In this document: in pieces, positions 1 to 8,251 of the stretch
How the letters are laid out: each line of letters starts with the position of its first letter
Position numbering within the stretch: position 1 is the stretch's first letter
NCBI GenBank assembly: GCA_964643965.1
Contig: CAZXVH010000101.1
Coordinates: 1-19,243, forward strand
Direction of reading: 5' to 3'
DNA from: GCA-2746795 sp964643965
Lineage (GTDB): Bacteria; Chloroflexota; Anaerolineae; Promineifilales; Promineifilaceae
DNA length: 19,243 bases
Notes under the pieces: model-generated
The model's database searches: none
What the model was told of the DNA's origin: nothing
Seen by the model: the letters and a program-made list of their open reading frames with translations, nothing else
Made by a program: the position numbers and the translations under genes

Positions 1-288
1 GCAACCGGAGAAATGGCCGGACGGTAAATCAACCTGATTCCCGGTTGCATCGCCCCTACACAATATCGTCGGTTCTTACCAAAGCAGGCGTAAACTACCG
101 TGTCAAATGCGCCTGTTTCCGCTAAAATCGCGCGGGCTTGGGCAGTGTCAGGCACGGGGCGGGACGCTCTTGTCTATCCAGATATTTTTGCCCCGTGCCT
201 GGCACTACTCAACGTTTTAAGGTTTTTTTATAAGTGGTGTGTATAACAAGAGGATACCGGAAAGAATTCAGAAAAATGGCAAAAAAGC
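1..288. other. Non-coding leader region upstream of the FkbM gene
   Basis: No convincing coding sequence is visible here. The stretch contains several inverted repeats: an 8-bp pair (1-8 with 41-48), a 6-bp pair (85-90 with 110-115), and a long 17-bp pair (144-160 with 190-206) listed separately. A T-run lies at 223-229. A weak sigma-70-like -10 (TATAAC, 242-247) lies 42 bases before the first gene, but no good -35 is seen, so no promoter is claimed. The region probably separates an upstream transcription unit from the glycan operon. Confidence 0.5.
144..206. repeat. Long inverted repeat, REP-like hairpin
   Basis: Arms 144-160 and 190-206 are reverse complements over 17 bases with one mismatch, which would be a G-U pair in RNA. 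They enclose a 29-base loop. Each arm contains a sequence of the type GTGYCWGGCAC that is itself almost palindromic. Short elements of this kind are commonly REP sequences mobilised by Y1/RAYT transposases in many phyla, and that is one reading. A T-run at 223-229 starts 16 bases past the stem, which is too far for a standard intrinsic terminator, although the hairpin could still end upstream transcription. No RAYT gene is in the window. Confidence 0.5.
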
Positions 289-1068
289 ATGATTTCAAGA
301 ATCCTCTATTATTTATCTTCTCTGCCCACGTTGATAGGGCAAATAAACAATTGGTATGCCCTGCCCACCCTGCTTCTTAAAAAGGAGGGGCTGATCATCC
401 GGCTTAAAAATGGCTGCCAATTTAAGGTGCGCAGTTTGATGGATGTGTGGATCGTCAAAGAGAGCTGCCTCGACCGCGATTATGAGCGCCACGGCGTGCC
501 CGTCCAGGATGGCTGGACGGTGATCGACATCGGCTCCGGCATCGGCGAATTTGCCATTTTAACGGCCTGGGAAAAGCCGAACTGCCGGGTGTTTGCCTAT
601 GAGCCGTTCCCGGAATCCTTTGCCCTGCTTCAAGAAAATCTGACGCTGAATGAAACGAAGAACGTGCAGGCATTTCAAACGGCCGTTTCCGCCACATCCG
701 GCCCCCTCACCTTAGCCACCACCGGGGCCGCCGTGCAGCACACCACCACCGGCAGCCAGGTATCCGGCAGCGCCGACTCGTTCATTGAAGTGCAGGCGCT
801 CTCCTTTGCCGATCTGTTTGCGGCCAACGACATCAGTCGCTGCCATTTCTTGAAGATCGACTGCGAAGGCTGCGAGTTTGAACTGCTCTTGAACGCCAGC
901 CCGGCCGTGCTGGCACAAATCGACCATATTTGCCTGGAATACCACAACGGTTTCACCGCGCACAACCACACCGAGCTGGCAGCGCATTTACAGGAAAACG
1001 GCTTCCAGGTCACAACCACACCCAATCCAGTACATGATTATTTAGGCTTTTTATATGCACACCGATAA
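289..1068 (+). CDS. FkbM family SAM-dependent methyltransferase
   Basis: The 259-aa product has a class I methyltransferase fold. The SAM-binding motif I is VIDIGSGIGEF at residues 78-88, an acidic post-I motif with YEPFP follows at 104-108, and the FkbM signature FLKIDCEG lies at 187-194. FkbM-type enzymes O-methylate hydroxyl groups on polyketides, sugars or glycolipids, and in bacterial glycan clusters they often cap or decorate sugars. Residues 1-70 form a variable N-terminal region with no clear signal peptide, so the enzyme is probably cytoplasmic. The ATG at 289 is used because the nearby ATG at 276 is out of frame; no strong ribosome binding site is seen. Its end overlaps the next gene by 14 bp, so the two are probably co-translated. 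The substrate cannot be read from sequence. Confidence 0.85.
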   Translation: MISRILYYLSSLPTLIGQINNWYALPTLLLKKEGLIIRLKNGCQFKVRSLMDVWIVKESCLDRDYERHGVPVQDGWTVIDIGSGIGEFAILTAWEKPNCRVFAYEPFPESFALLQENLTLNETKNVQAFQTAVSATSGPLTLATTGAAVQHTTTGSQVSGSADSFIEVQALSFADLFAANDISRCHFLKIDCEGCEFELLLNASPAVLAQIDHICLEYHNGFTAHNHTELAAHLQENGFQVTTTPNPVHDYLGFLYAHR

Positions 1069-4000
1069 TACGAAGATTGAAGAAACCGAGATAGTAGAGA
1101 GAGAAACGGCCGTTTCCCCCCCATCCCCTGAAACGCCGCCAACGCGCTCCCGCCGCTGGAACTGGGAATCGCTGACGGTCATCTTACTCATCCTGGTGCT
1201 GGCGTTGGCCGCTTACTTTCGCTTTACCGGCCTCAATTGGGATGAAAACTACCACCTGCACCCTGACGAACGCTTCCTTACTATTGTCACCTCCCAACTG
1301 CAAGCCACCGCCAATCCGCTGGCTTACCTCAAAACCAGCGAATCGACGCTAAACCCCTACAACGTAGGCCAGAGCTTCTACGTCTACGGCAACTTTCCCA
1401 TGACCGTCACCCGCTTCCTGGCCGAAGCGGGCGAAAGTCTGTGCCAACTTTTCGCCCCGGACGAACCGGCGCAGAGCGGCTTGTGCCAGATCGCTTTCAC
1501 CGGATATGACGGCGTACACCTGCTCGGCCGTTTCCTCTCCGGGCTGCTCGATCTGGTATCTGTCTTCTTCATTTTCCTGATTGGCCGCCGTTTGTATGAC
1601 GGCCGCATTGGCCTGCTGGCCGCCCTGCTGCTGGCGTTGGCCGTCATGTCCATTCAGCAATCCCACTTTTTCACGATGGACAATTGGGCGACAGGACTGA
1701 CCACGTTGGCCCTGTATGCGGCGGTGCGCGTGGCCGGTTTAGGCGACAAGCCGGTGCAATGGCGGCTGCGCTGGTATCTGTTGTTTGGCCTGGCCGTCGG
1801 TCTCAGCCTGGCTTCTCGCATCAACATGGCCCCGTTGGCCCTGATGATCAACCTGTCCGCCTTCATCTGGCTCGTTTTGCGCGGGCAAACCTGGGCCAAG
1901 ATACGGAATACTGGTGGCGGCAAACTGGATGTGGAGCGGGTGATTTTGGGCATTGTGGCGGCCGCTTTTGTCACCATCCTCACCTTCCGCCTGGCCCAGC
2001 CTTACGCCTTCGCTGACGCCGCCATCGCTCGCCAGGAAGTGTTGGCCGCCACCGGCCAGGAACCAGGCGCTCTCAGTCTTGCCATTCGCTCAGTGGTGGG
2101 GCTAAATCCGCAGTTCCGCGCCAACATGGAAGAAATTCAACGGCTCCAGCAGCCAGACGCCAACTTCCCCCCGGCCGTGCAGTGGGTAGACCGCACCCCG
2201 ATTCTTTTCCCGTTTACGAATATGGTGCTGTATGGCATGGGGCTGCTGGCCGGGTTGATGGCCTGGATTGGCTTTTTCTGGGCGCTGTGGCGCATTGTGC
2301 GGGCACGGCCGGATTGGGTGAGCCACGCCATCCCGGTGGCCTGGACGGGCATGTATTTTCTGTTCATGAGTACCCGCTGGGTCAAGTCGATCCGCTATAT
2401 GCTGCCGGTGTATCCCACGCTGCTGCTGCTGGCGGCCTGGGCGCTCTTTATGATTTATGATCGCGCCAAAGCACGGGATGCGGCGAAAAAACAGGTATAC
2501 CGGCGGGTGCTAGCAGGGGGTTTGATAACGGCCGTTCTCCTCTTCACCTTCTCCTGGGCCTGGACCTTCCTGGAAACGTACAAAAACCCCGTCACCCGGG
2601 TAGCCGCTTCTGAGTGGATTTATGAAAACGTGCCCAGCGGAGCCACCTTGCTTTATGAAACAAACGGCGTGGCAAAAGAGTTCCACCTGCCGCTGAAAGA
2701 GTACGGCTTTGTGCAGGGCGTGCCCCTCAGCCTGGGCTTTGAGATGCCGGAAGATGGCGTCCTGCAAGCGGTGCGCTTCAACTATCTGCAAACGGCCGAT
2801 GGCGCGAACAACCAGCCCGTTACCTTCAGCGCCGGCTATGGCGATGGGGACGAGACGCTGACCGAAGCAGTGATTAACAGTGAACGGGCGGCGGTGGTGG
2901 TAGACCTGGCCGAGCGGGCGGCGCAGGCAGGTACGTTCCAGCATATTCTCATCAACATGCAGGGCACAGGCACGCCTATCCGGGCGGGAACCAGCATGCT
3001 CATGAATGAGCATTGGGATGATTCCCTGCCGGTATCGGTCAACGGCCGTTCCGGATATGGCGCCTATTACACGGCCGTCGGCGGCAATCCGCTGCCCGTC
3101 ACCTTCCCCGATTCGCCGGAAAAGCGGCAAGACCTCATCAACTGGCTGGAAGAATCAGACTATATCTTCCTCAGCAGCCAACGCGCCCTCTGGTCGCTGC
3201 CGCGCATCCCGCTCACCTACCCGCTCATGATTCGCTTCTACGAGGCGCTGTTTAGCGGCGAATTGGGCTTTGGACTGGTTTACCAGAATCAAGTCGATTA
3301 CCAGATCGGCCCGCTGCACATCAGCGACATCGGCGGCCTAGCGCAGTGGGGGGCGCAGCCGGAGGTAGGCTGGCCGCCGCCCAACGCCCTGGCGGCCGAA
3401 GAAGCGTTCAGCGTCTATGATCACCCGCCCGTCTGGATTTTTGCCAAGACCGACGCCTATGATTCGGAAAATATGCGCCGCATTCTGGGGGCCGTTGATT
3501 TAACGCAGACGATCTTCATGACGCCGGGCGAAGCGACGCAGGCCCGGCATGGCTTGATGTTGACCTCGGCGCAGCAGGCGGTGCAGCGGGCGGGCGGCAC
3601 GTTTAGCGAGATGTTCAACGTAGACGGCGTCCTGTCGAATAATTCAACTGTGGCGGCGATGGTGTGGTGGCTAACGGCCGTTCTCCTCGGCTGGCTGGCA
3701 TTCCCCCTCACATTTATCGTCCTGCGCGGTCTGCCGGACAAAGGATACGTGTTGGCCCGCATCTTCGCCCAACTGTTCCTCTCTTACTTCGTCTGGATCA
3801 GCGCCAGCATTGGCGTTTTGCCCAACACGCGCGGCACGATCCTCATTGGGCTGGCGCTGCTGCTGTTTTTAAGCGCCCTGGTTCTCTGGCGGCGCTGGGC
3901 AGAAATCCAAACATTTGTCCGCGCCAATTTAAAGTACATCGCCGTGGTGGAACTGTTAGGCGTGGCCCTCTTCCTCATCGCCATCCTGGTGCGCCTGGGC

Positions 4001-6181
4001 AACCCCGATGTGTGGGACATCATCTGGGGCGGTGAAAAACCGATGGACCTTTCCTACTTCAACGCCGTCCTCAAATCCACCACCTTTCCGCCTTACGATC
4101 CCTGGTTTGCCGGGGGGTACATCAACTACTACTACTACGGCTACGTCTTCGTAGGCGTCCTCACCAAGCTCCTGGGCGTCGTGCCCACGATGGCCTACAA
4201 CCTCATCCTGCCCATGCTGTTCAGCTTCACCGGGCTGGCGGCGTTTAGCATAGCCTACAACCTGGTTGCTTATGGGAACCAAAGAGGTATGCGTAAAGAG
4301 TGGCAGGGAAACATTCAATCGTCAATCATTAATCTTCAATCCTCAATCTTCAGCCGCCAGGCGCTTTTCGCCGGTCTCATCGCCGCCGCCCTGGCTGTGC
4401 TGCTGGGCAATCTGGCGGAAGTGGGCGTGATGCTGGATGTGTGGTACAAGGCGGGCAACAGCGCCATCGTCACCGGCATCGGCGGCGTGGATACCCTGCT
4501 GCAGCTGTTTGATGGGGCGCTCAACATGGCGGCCGGCCAACCCGCCCCCATCTATCCCGGCGACTGGTTCTGGACGGCCACCCGCGCCATCAACTATATT
4601 CCCGGCGAAGCAGCCCCCATCACTGAATTCCCCTTTTTCACCTTCCTCTACGGCGATCTGCACGCCCACATGATCAGTATGCCCTTGCAGCTGCTGGCGT
4701 TGGGCTGGGCGGTGAGCCTGGCGCTGCTGCCGAAGAGACCAGTGGACAGTGAACAGTCCGCAATCCGCAATCCCCAATCCGCAATCCCCAATCCCCAATC
4801 ATCCAGGTGGGAAACGGCCCTGCTCTGGTTCACGGGGGCGCTGACAATTGGGGTGCTGTGGCCCACAAATTCCTGGGATTGGCCCACGTATCTGGTGCTG
4901 GGCATGTTGGCCGTTTTCTTCCACGCCTACCACCAAAACGATGACAGGTTCAGCCTGACCATGCTGGGCACGGCGCTGCTGCAAGCGGTGATTCTGGCGG
5001 GGCTATCTGTGCTGCTGTTCTGGCCGTTCCGCGCCAATTTTGGCTCCGGCTATAGTTCGCTCAATCCCTGGCCGGGCACGTATACTCATGTGAGCAACTA
5101 CCTGACGATTTGGGGGCTGTTCCTGTTTTTCATTGTAGGCTATCTGCTGTTAGAATTCCGCGCCTGGACAAAAAGCTGGACGTTTGCCGGGCTGGTGCGC
5201 TGGAAACGGGTGGGCTGGCTGGCGCTGACTGCCTTGTTCTTGTTCGTCTTGGTGTTACTGCTGCTCCTGCTGCGCGGCTATTTCATCGCCCCCCTGGTGT
5301 TGACGCTGGTGGTGTGGGCCGGTCTGCTGGGGCTGCGTCCCGGATTGGCGGCGGAACGGCGTATCACCTTGATTCTGATTTCGGCGTCACTGGCGCTGAC
5401 GCTGTTTGTGGAATTTTTTGTGCTGGCCGGCGACATCGGCCGCATGAATACGGTGTTTAAGATTTACTTGCAAGTGTGGCTGATTTTGAGTGTGGTGGGT
5501 GGGGCAACGGCCGTTTGGGTGTGGCAGGCGATTCGGGGCAGACGGACGGCGCGGCGGGTATGGGGGGCGGCGCTGGGCGTCCTGGTTTTGGCTGCCCTGC
5601 TCTATCCGCTGTTGGCCACCAACGCCAAGTGGGCCATCCGCATGAGCAAAGATGCGCCCAATTCGCTGGATGGCATGGCGTTTATGCAGTATGTAGAATA
5701 TGGCGACATCAATGCCACCATGGTGCCGTTAAAATATGATTACGACGCCATTCGCTGGATGCAGCGAAACATCCAGGGATCGCCGGTGATCGCCGAAGGA
5801 CACAGCCACAACAGCGGCAGCTTTAGCCCATACCGCTCGATCACCAACCGGGTAGCGATGTATACCGGGCTGCCGGCCATTGCCGGTTGGGATTGGCATC
5901 AGCGGCAGCAGCGGGCGGTGCTGCCCGGCAACCTGGTCAGCGACCGCATCAACGATGTGAACCGGCTCTACAATACGCCGGACGCCTATGAAGCACAGGC
6001 GCTGCTGAATTTGTATGATGTGGGCTATGTCTACGTGGGGCAGTTGGAAGAGACGTATTACGCCCCGGCAGGGCTGGCGAAGTTTGCCCAGATGGTAGAA
6101 TTAGGCATGCTGCGTGAGGTTTACCGCAATGAGGGCACGGTGATTTATGAGGTGGTTCGACCCAGCAGCACCGGGGGATGA
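1055..6181 (+). CDS. Fused GT-C glycosyltransferase (PMT-like) and DUF2298/YYY membrane protein
   Basis: This 1708-aa polytopic membrane protein has two halves. Residues ~1-868 look like a PMT/GT39-type GT-C enzyme: a cytoplasmic tail, first membrane helix at ~38-56, then the first extracytoplasmic loop with NWDE (61-64) and HPDE (69-72), where GT-C enzymes carry their catalytic acidic residues. Membrane helices follow, then a soluble stretch (~530-850). Residues ~869-1708 are a DUF2298/'Chlor_Arch_YYY' module with EKPMD, the tyrosine run at 1025-1028, DLHAH at 1201-1205 and a C-terminal soluble part. This half aligns by eye along its whole length with the next gene, so it is a tandem paralogue. 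GT-C enzymes transfer sugars from polyprenyl-phosphate donors outside the membrane; the role of YYY modules is unknown. Two loops carry heptamer-repeat inserts (4313-4347, 4739-4801). The start is set by the 14-bp overlap with the methyltransferase gene. Confidence 0.85.
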   Translation: MHTDNTKIEETEIVERETAVSPPSPETPPTRSRRWNWESLTVILLILVLALAAYFRFTGLNWDENYHLHPDERFLTIVTSQLQATANPLAYLKTSESTLNPYNVGQSFYVYGNFPMTVTRFLAEAGESLCQLFAPDEPAQSGLCQIAFTGYDGVHLLGRFLSGLLDLVSVFFIFLIGRRLYDGRIGLLAALLLALAVMSIQQSHFFTMDNWATGLTTLALYAAVRVAGLGDKPVQWRLRWYLLFGLAVGLSLASRINMAPLALMINLSAFIWLVLRGQTWAKIRNTGGGKLDVERVILGIVAAAFVTILTFRLAQPYAFADAAIARQEVLAATGQEPGALSLAIRSVVGLNPQFRANMEEIQRLQQPDANFPPAVQWVDRTPILFPFTNMVLYGMGLLAGLMAWIGFFWALWRIVRARPDWVSHAIPVAWTGMYFLFMSTRWVKSIRYMLPVYPTLLLLAAWALFMIYDRAKARDAAKKQVYRRVLAGGLITAVLLFTFSWAWTFLETYKNPVTRVAASEWIYENVPSGATLLYETNGVAKEFHLPLKEYGFVQGVPLSLGFEMPEDGVLQAVRFNYLQTADGANNQPVTFSAGYGDGDETLTEAVINSERAAVVVDLAERAAQAGTFQHILINMQGTGTPIRAGTSMLMNEHWDDSLPVSVNGRSGYGAYYTAVGGNPLPVTFPDSPEKRQDLINWLEESDYIFLSSQRALWSLPRIPLTYPLMIRFYEALFSGELGFGLVYQNQVDYQIGPLHISDIGGLAQWGAQPEVGWPPPNALAAEEAFSVYDHPPVWIFAKTDAYDSENMRRILGAVDLTQTIFMTPGEATQARHGLMLTSAQQAVQRAGGTFSEMFNVDGVLSNNSTVAAMVWWLTAVLLGWLAFPLTFIVLRGLPDKGYVLARIFAQLFLSYFVWISASIGVLPNTRGTILIGLALLLFLSALVLWRRWAEIQTFVRANLKYIAVVELLGVALFLIAILVRLGNPDVWDIIWGGEKPMDLSYFNAVLKSTTFPPYDPWFAGGYINYYYYGYVFVGVLTKLLGVVPTMAYNLILPMLFSFTGLAAFSIAYNLVAYGNQRGMRKEWQGNIQSSIINLQSSIFSRQALFAGLIAAALAVLLGNLAEVGVMLDVWYKAGNSAIVTGIGGVDTLLQLFDGALNMAAGQPAPIYPGDWFWTATRAINYIPGEAAPITEFPFFTFLYGDLHAHMISMPLQLLALGWAVSLALLPKRPVDSEQSAIRNPQSAIPNPQSSRWETALLWFTGALTIGVLWPTNSWDWPTYLVLGMLAVFFHAYHQNDDRFSLTMLGTALLQAVILAGLSVLLFWPFRANFGSGYSSLNPWPGTYTHVSNYLTIWGLFLFFIVGYLLLEFRAWTKSWTFAGLVRWKRVGWLALTALFLFVLVLLLLLLRGYFIAPLVLTLVVWAGLLGLRPGLAAERRITLILISASLALTLFVEFFVLAGDIGRMNTVFKIYLQVWLILSVVGGATAVWVWQAIRGRRTARRVWGAALGVLVLAALLYPLLATNAKWAIRMSKDAPNSLDGMAFMQYVEYGDINATMVPLKYDYDAIRWMQRNIQGSPVIAEGHSHNSGSFSPYRSITNRVAMYTGLPAIAGWDWHQRQQRAVLPGNLVSDRINDVNRLYNTPDAYEAQALLNLYDVGYVYVGQLEETYYAPAGLAKFAQMVELGMLREVYRNEGTVIYEVVRPSSTGG
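4313..4347 (+). repeat. Degenerate heptamer repeat NNTCAAT x5 inside a coding loop
   Basis: Five consecutive 7-base units of the form NNTCAAT (4313, 4320, 4327, 4334, 4341) lie inside the YYY half of the giant gene. They encode a polar Gln/Ser/Ile/Asn-rich loop between membrane helices. The paralogous downstream gene has only a short loop at the equivalent place, so the repeat looks like an insertion. Confidence 0.75.
4739..4801 (+). repeat. Heptamer repeat SCAATCC x6 preceded by ACAGTGA-type units, in a coding loop
   Basis: Six units of SCAATCC run from 4760 to 4801, preceded by units of the ACAGTGA type (4746-4759). Counted from 4739 the block is nine heptamers, 63 bases or 21 codons, so the frame is kept. 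It encodes the hydrophilic loop that follows the DLHAH membrane segment. The unit matches the CCCCART class of heptanucleotide STRR described in filamentous cyanobacteria. Confidence 0.8.
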
Positions 6182-6184
6182 ATC

Positions 6185-6234
6185 GCCGAGGGATGAATCC
6201 CCCGGCTGAAAAACAAAGCCCGATAAATCGGGCT
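6185..6234. repeat. Two adjacent hairpins in the intergenic spacer
   Basis: Hairpin one pairs 6185-6193 with 6198-6206 (eight of nine pairs, loop TGAA). Hairpin two is a perfect 8-bp inverted repeat, 6217-6224 with 6227-6234, around AA. No T-run follows either, so they are poor intrinsic terminators. They may be a mobile or intergenic repeat unit, or RNA structures that stabilise or attenuate transcript between the two YYY genes. Confidence 0.5.
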
Positions 6235-6237
6235 GGG

Positions 6238-6293
6238 ACTGTTCACTGAATACTGTTTACCGTTTACTGTTCACTGTTTACCGTTTACTGAAA
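6238..6293 (+). repeat. Heptamer repeat ACYGTTY x8 leading into a start codon
   Basis: Eight head-to-tail 7-base units (consensus ACTGTTT with variants ACCGTTT, ACTGTTC, ACTGAAA) fill 6238-6293 and stop three bases before the ATG at 6297. The last units replace the place where a Shine-Dalgarno sequence would be expected, and none is visible. The strand-complementary unit, CAGTGAA/CAGTAAA-like, reappears inside the following gene at 7328-7376. Confidence 0.85.
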
Positions 6294-6296
6294 ACT

Positions 6297-8118
6297 ATGC
6301 CTTTAACTGATATTTTTGCCGCAATAAAATGGTGGGTGGTTCTGCTGGTGCTGGGAACGGCCGTTTTTCCCCTTGCCTATCATTTTCTCAAACCGCTGCC
6401 AGACAGAGGGTACGCTTTCAGCAAAATGTTGGGTGTGCTGCTGGTGAGCTTTGTCTTTTGGCTGTTGGGCAGCCTGGGCATTTTGCGTAATGACCTGGGC
6501 GGCATTTTGGTAGCGCTGGCGCTGGTCATCGCTGTTTCCGGTTGGGCAGTATGGCGCGAACGATCCGAATCTGACAGCAGTGTCCTGAGTTGGGTACGGA
6601 GCAGTTGGCGGCAAATTTTAATCACAGAGCTGGTTTTCCTGGTAATCTTTAGCTTGTGGGTGTGGGTTCGCGCTCAAAATCCGGCCATCAGCGCCACGGA
6701 AAAGCCGATGGATTTCGCCTTCCTCAATTCGATGGAACGCAGCGCCGCCATGCCGCCGGAAGACCCCTGGCTGGCTGGCTTTGGCATCAGCTACTACTAT
6801 TTTGGCTATTTGATGAGTTCGGTAATTGCCCGGCTGTCGTTTGTGGCGGAGCCGGTGGCTTTTAATCTGGCGTTGGCGTGGCTGGTGGCGGGCACGGCCG
6901 TTGGCGCGTTTGGCCTGGTTTATAACATGCTTGCTTTGCGTGGGAAACGGCCGTTGGCCCTGATCTTGGCTCTGGTGGCGGCGGCCGCCCTGCCCATCGC
7001 CGGCAACCAACAAATGACGATGGAAGTGCTGCACGCCAGCAACGCCGGCTCGCCCGCCTTTTGGCAGTGGCTCGACGTGCGCGACATCAACGAAGCGCCC
7101 ATCCCCGGGGCGCCAGCCCGTTATGAAAGCGGCAGTTGGTGGTGGTGGCGCTCTTCGCGTCCCATTCATGAATACACCCTGGCCGGCGCAGCCGAAGAAG
7201 GGTTGGAACCCATCGTGGAGTTTCCCGGCTTCAGCTTTGTCCTGGGAGACCTGCACCCGCATGTGATGGCGCTGCCGTTTGCCTTTTTATCACTGGCGGT
7301 GGGCATGGTGTGGTGGTTGAAGGAAAGCAGTGACCAGTTTTCAGTGAACAGTGAACAGTTTTCAGTGAACAGTAAACGGCGGCGCTTCCGTTCACAATTC
7401 ACAATTCTCAATTCACAATTCATTATTGATTGGCCTTTTTACATCTTTACGGCTCTCATTCTGGGCGGCCTTTCCTTCCTCAATACCTGGGATGTGCTGA
7501 TTCATCTGTTTGTGGTGGTGGGGGCGTTTGTGCTGGCCCGTTGGCGGCGTGAAGGGTGGCATTGGGGATTGGTGGGACAGGGGGTGATAACGGCCGTTCT
7601 CCTGCTCATTCTCTCTTTCATCCTCTACCTGCCTTTTTTCCTCGGTTTCAAATCACAGGCGGGCGCCCCATTTTTGCTGCCCATGCTCATGCGCCCCACC
7701 CGGCTGGCGCAGTTTTGGGTTATTTTTGGCATGGCGTTGTGGCCAATTACCATCTGGCTGCTGGCGCTGGCTATCCGGCAGCGGTTTCGTTATTGGCGCA
7801 AAGGAGTGGTAACGGCCGTTTCTCTGCTCATCCTCCTCTTTATCGCCACCTTTTTCTTTAGCTGGGTGGTAGCCGCCAGCCCGGACGGCGCAGCACGAAC
7901 CATCAATTTGGCGAACGAACTGGGGGTGACGCTGCCGCCTCGTATTGAGGGAGTGGTAAGTTTGGGCTGGGGGATAACGGCCGTTTTCGCCATCGCCCCC
8001 GCCTTTTTCAGCAACCGCCTGGCCTACGGCGCCCTGACGCTCTTCCTCTCGGGCTTGGCGGCGCTGGTGGTGATGATTTGGCATGAACAGCTGGGGGAGC
8101 AAGAGCGAGAGCAAGAGC
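6297..8118 (+). CDS. DUF2298/YYY membrane protein, part before the assembly gap
   Basis: This is the N-terminal part of a second DUF2298/'Chlor_Arch_YYY' membrane protein; the C-terminal part is at 8219-9040. Visible landmarks are an N-terminal helix, a KPLPDRGYAFSK stretch, EKPMD in the first long extracytoplasmic segment, the YYY signature ISYYYFGY (residues 164-171) and DLHPH (318-322). It aligns with residues ~869 onward of the preceding gene, so the pair arose by duplication. The function of the family is unknown; its architecture resembles GT-C transferases. A loop after DLHPH is expanded by heptamer repeats (7328-7425). The last codons before the gap read Glu-Gln-Glu-Arg repeatedly. 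If translated straight through the 100 Ns, the ORF would run to a stop at 8253-8255, but this is out of frame and an artefact of the placeholder. The start ATG at 6297 lacks a Shine-Dalgarno sequence. Confidence 0.85.
7328..7425 (+). repeat. Two heptamer repeat blocks in a coding loop (CAGTGAA x7 and TTCACAA x5)
   Basis: Seven units of the CAGTGAA/CAGTTTT type occupy 7328-7376, then 14 non-repeat bases, then five units of TTCACAA (7391-7425). The total length of 98 bases is exactly 14 heptamers. The encoded loop is rich in Ser, Gln, Phe and Asn and lies just after the DLHPH segment. This is the same loop that carries the SCAATCC repeat in the paralogous upstream gene. Confidence 0.8.
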
Positions 8119-8251
8119 NNNNNNNNNNNNNNNNNNNNNNNNNNNNNNNNNNNNNNNNNNNNNNNNNNNNNNNNNNNNNNNNNNNNNNNNNNNNNNNNNN
8201 NNNNNNNNNNNNNNNNNNGAGCAAGAGCGAGAGCAAGAGCCAGAGCGAGAG
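8097..8251 (+). repeat. GAGCRA hexamer repeat flanking the assembly gap
   Basis: The hexamer pair GAGCAA/GAGCGA runs into the Ns from the left (8097-8118) and out of them on the right (8219-8251). In frame it codes for a highly charged Glu-Gln-Glu-Arg repeat. The true copy number is hidden by the gap; the repeat is almost certainly why the assembly broke. Confidence 0.85.
8119..8218. other. Assembly gap of 100 N
   Basis: Exactly 100 undetermined bases, the usual placeholder for a gap of unknown size. The same hexamer repeat stands on both sides. Continuing the six-base period and the reading frame requires a true gap length of 2 plus a multiple of 6 bases; 100 does not satisfy this, so the real length differs. 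Confidence 0.98.

Noticed and set aside
2510..3130. Open frame of 206 codons on the minus strand
   Set aside because: Shadow of the giant fused gene; rich in Arg, Gly and His with no recognisable domain and no ribosome binding site.
6217..6234. Intrinsic terminator after the giant gene
   Set aside because: The stem is good but no T-run follows, and the downstream paralogue is likely in the same operon.
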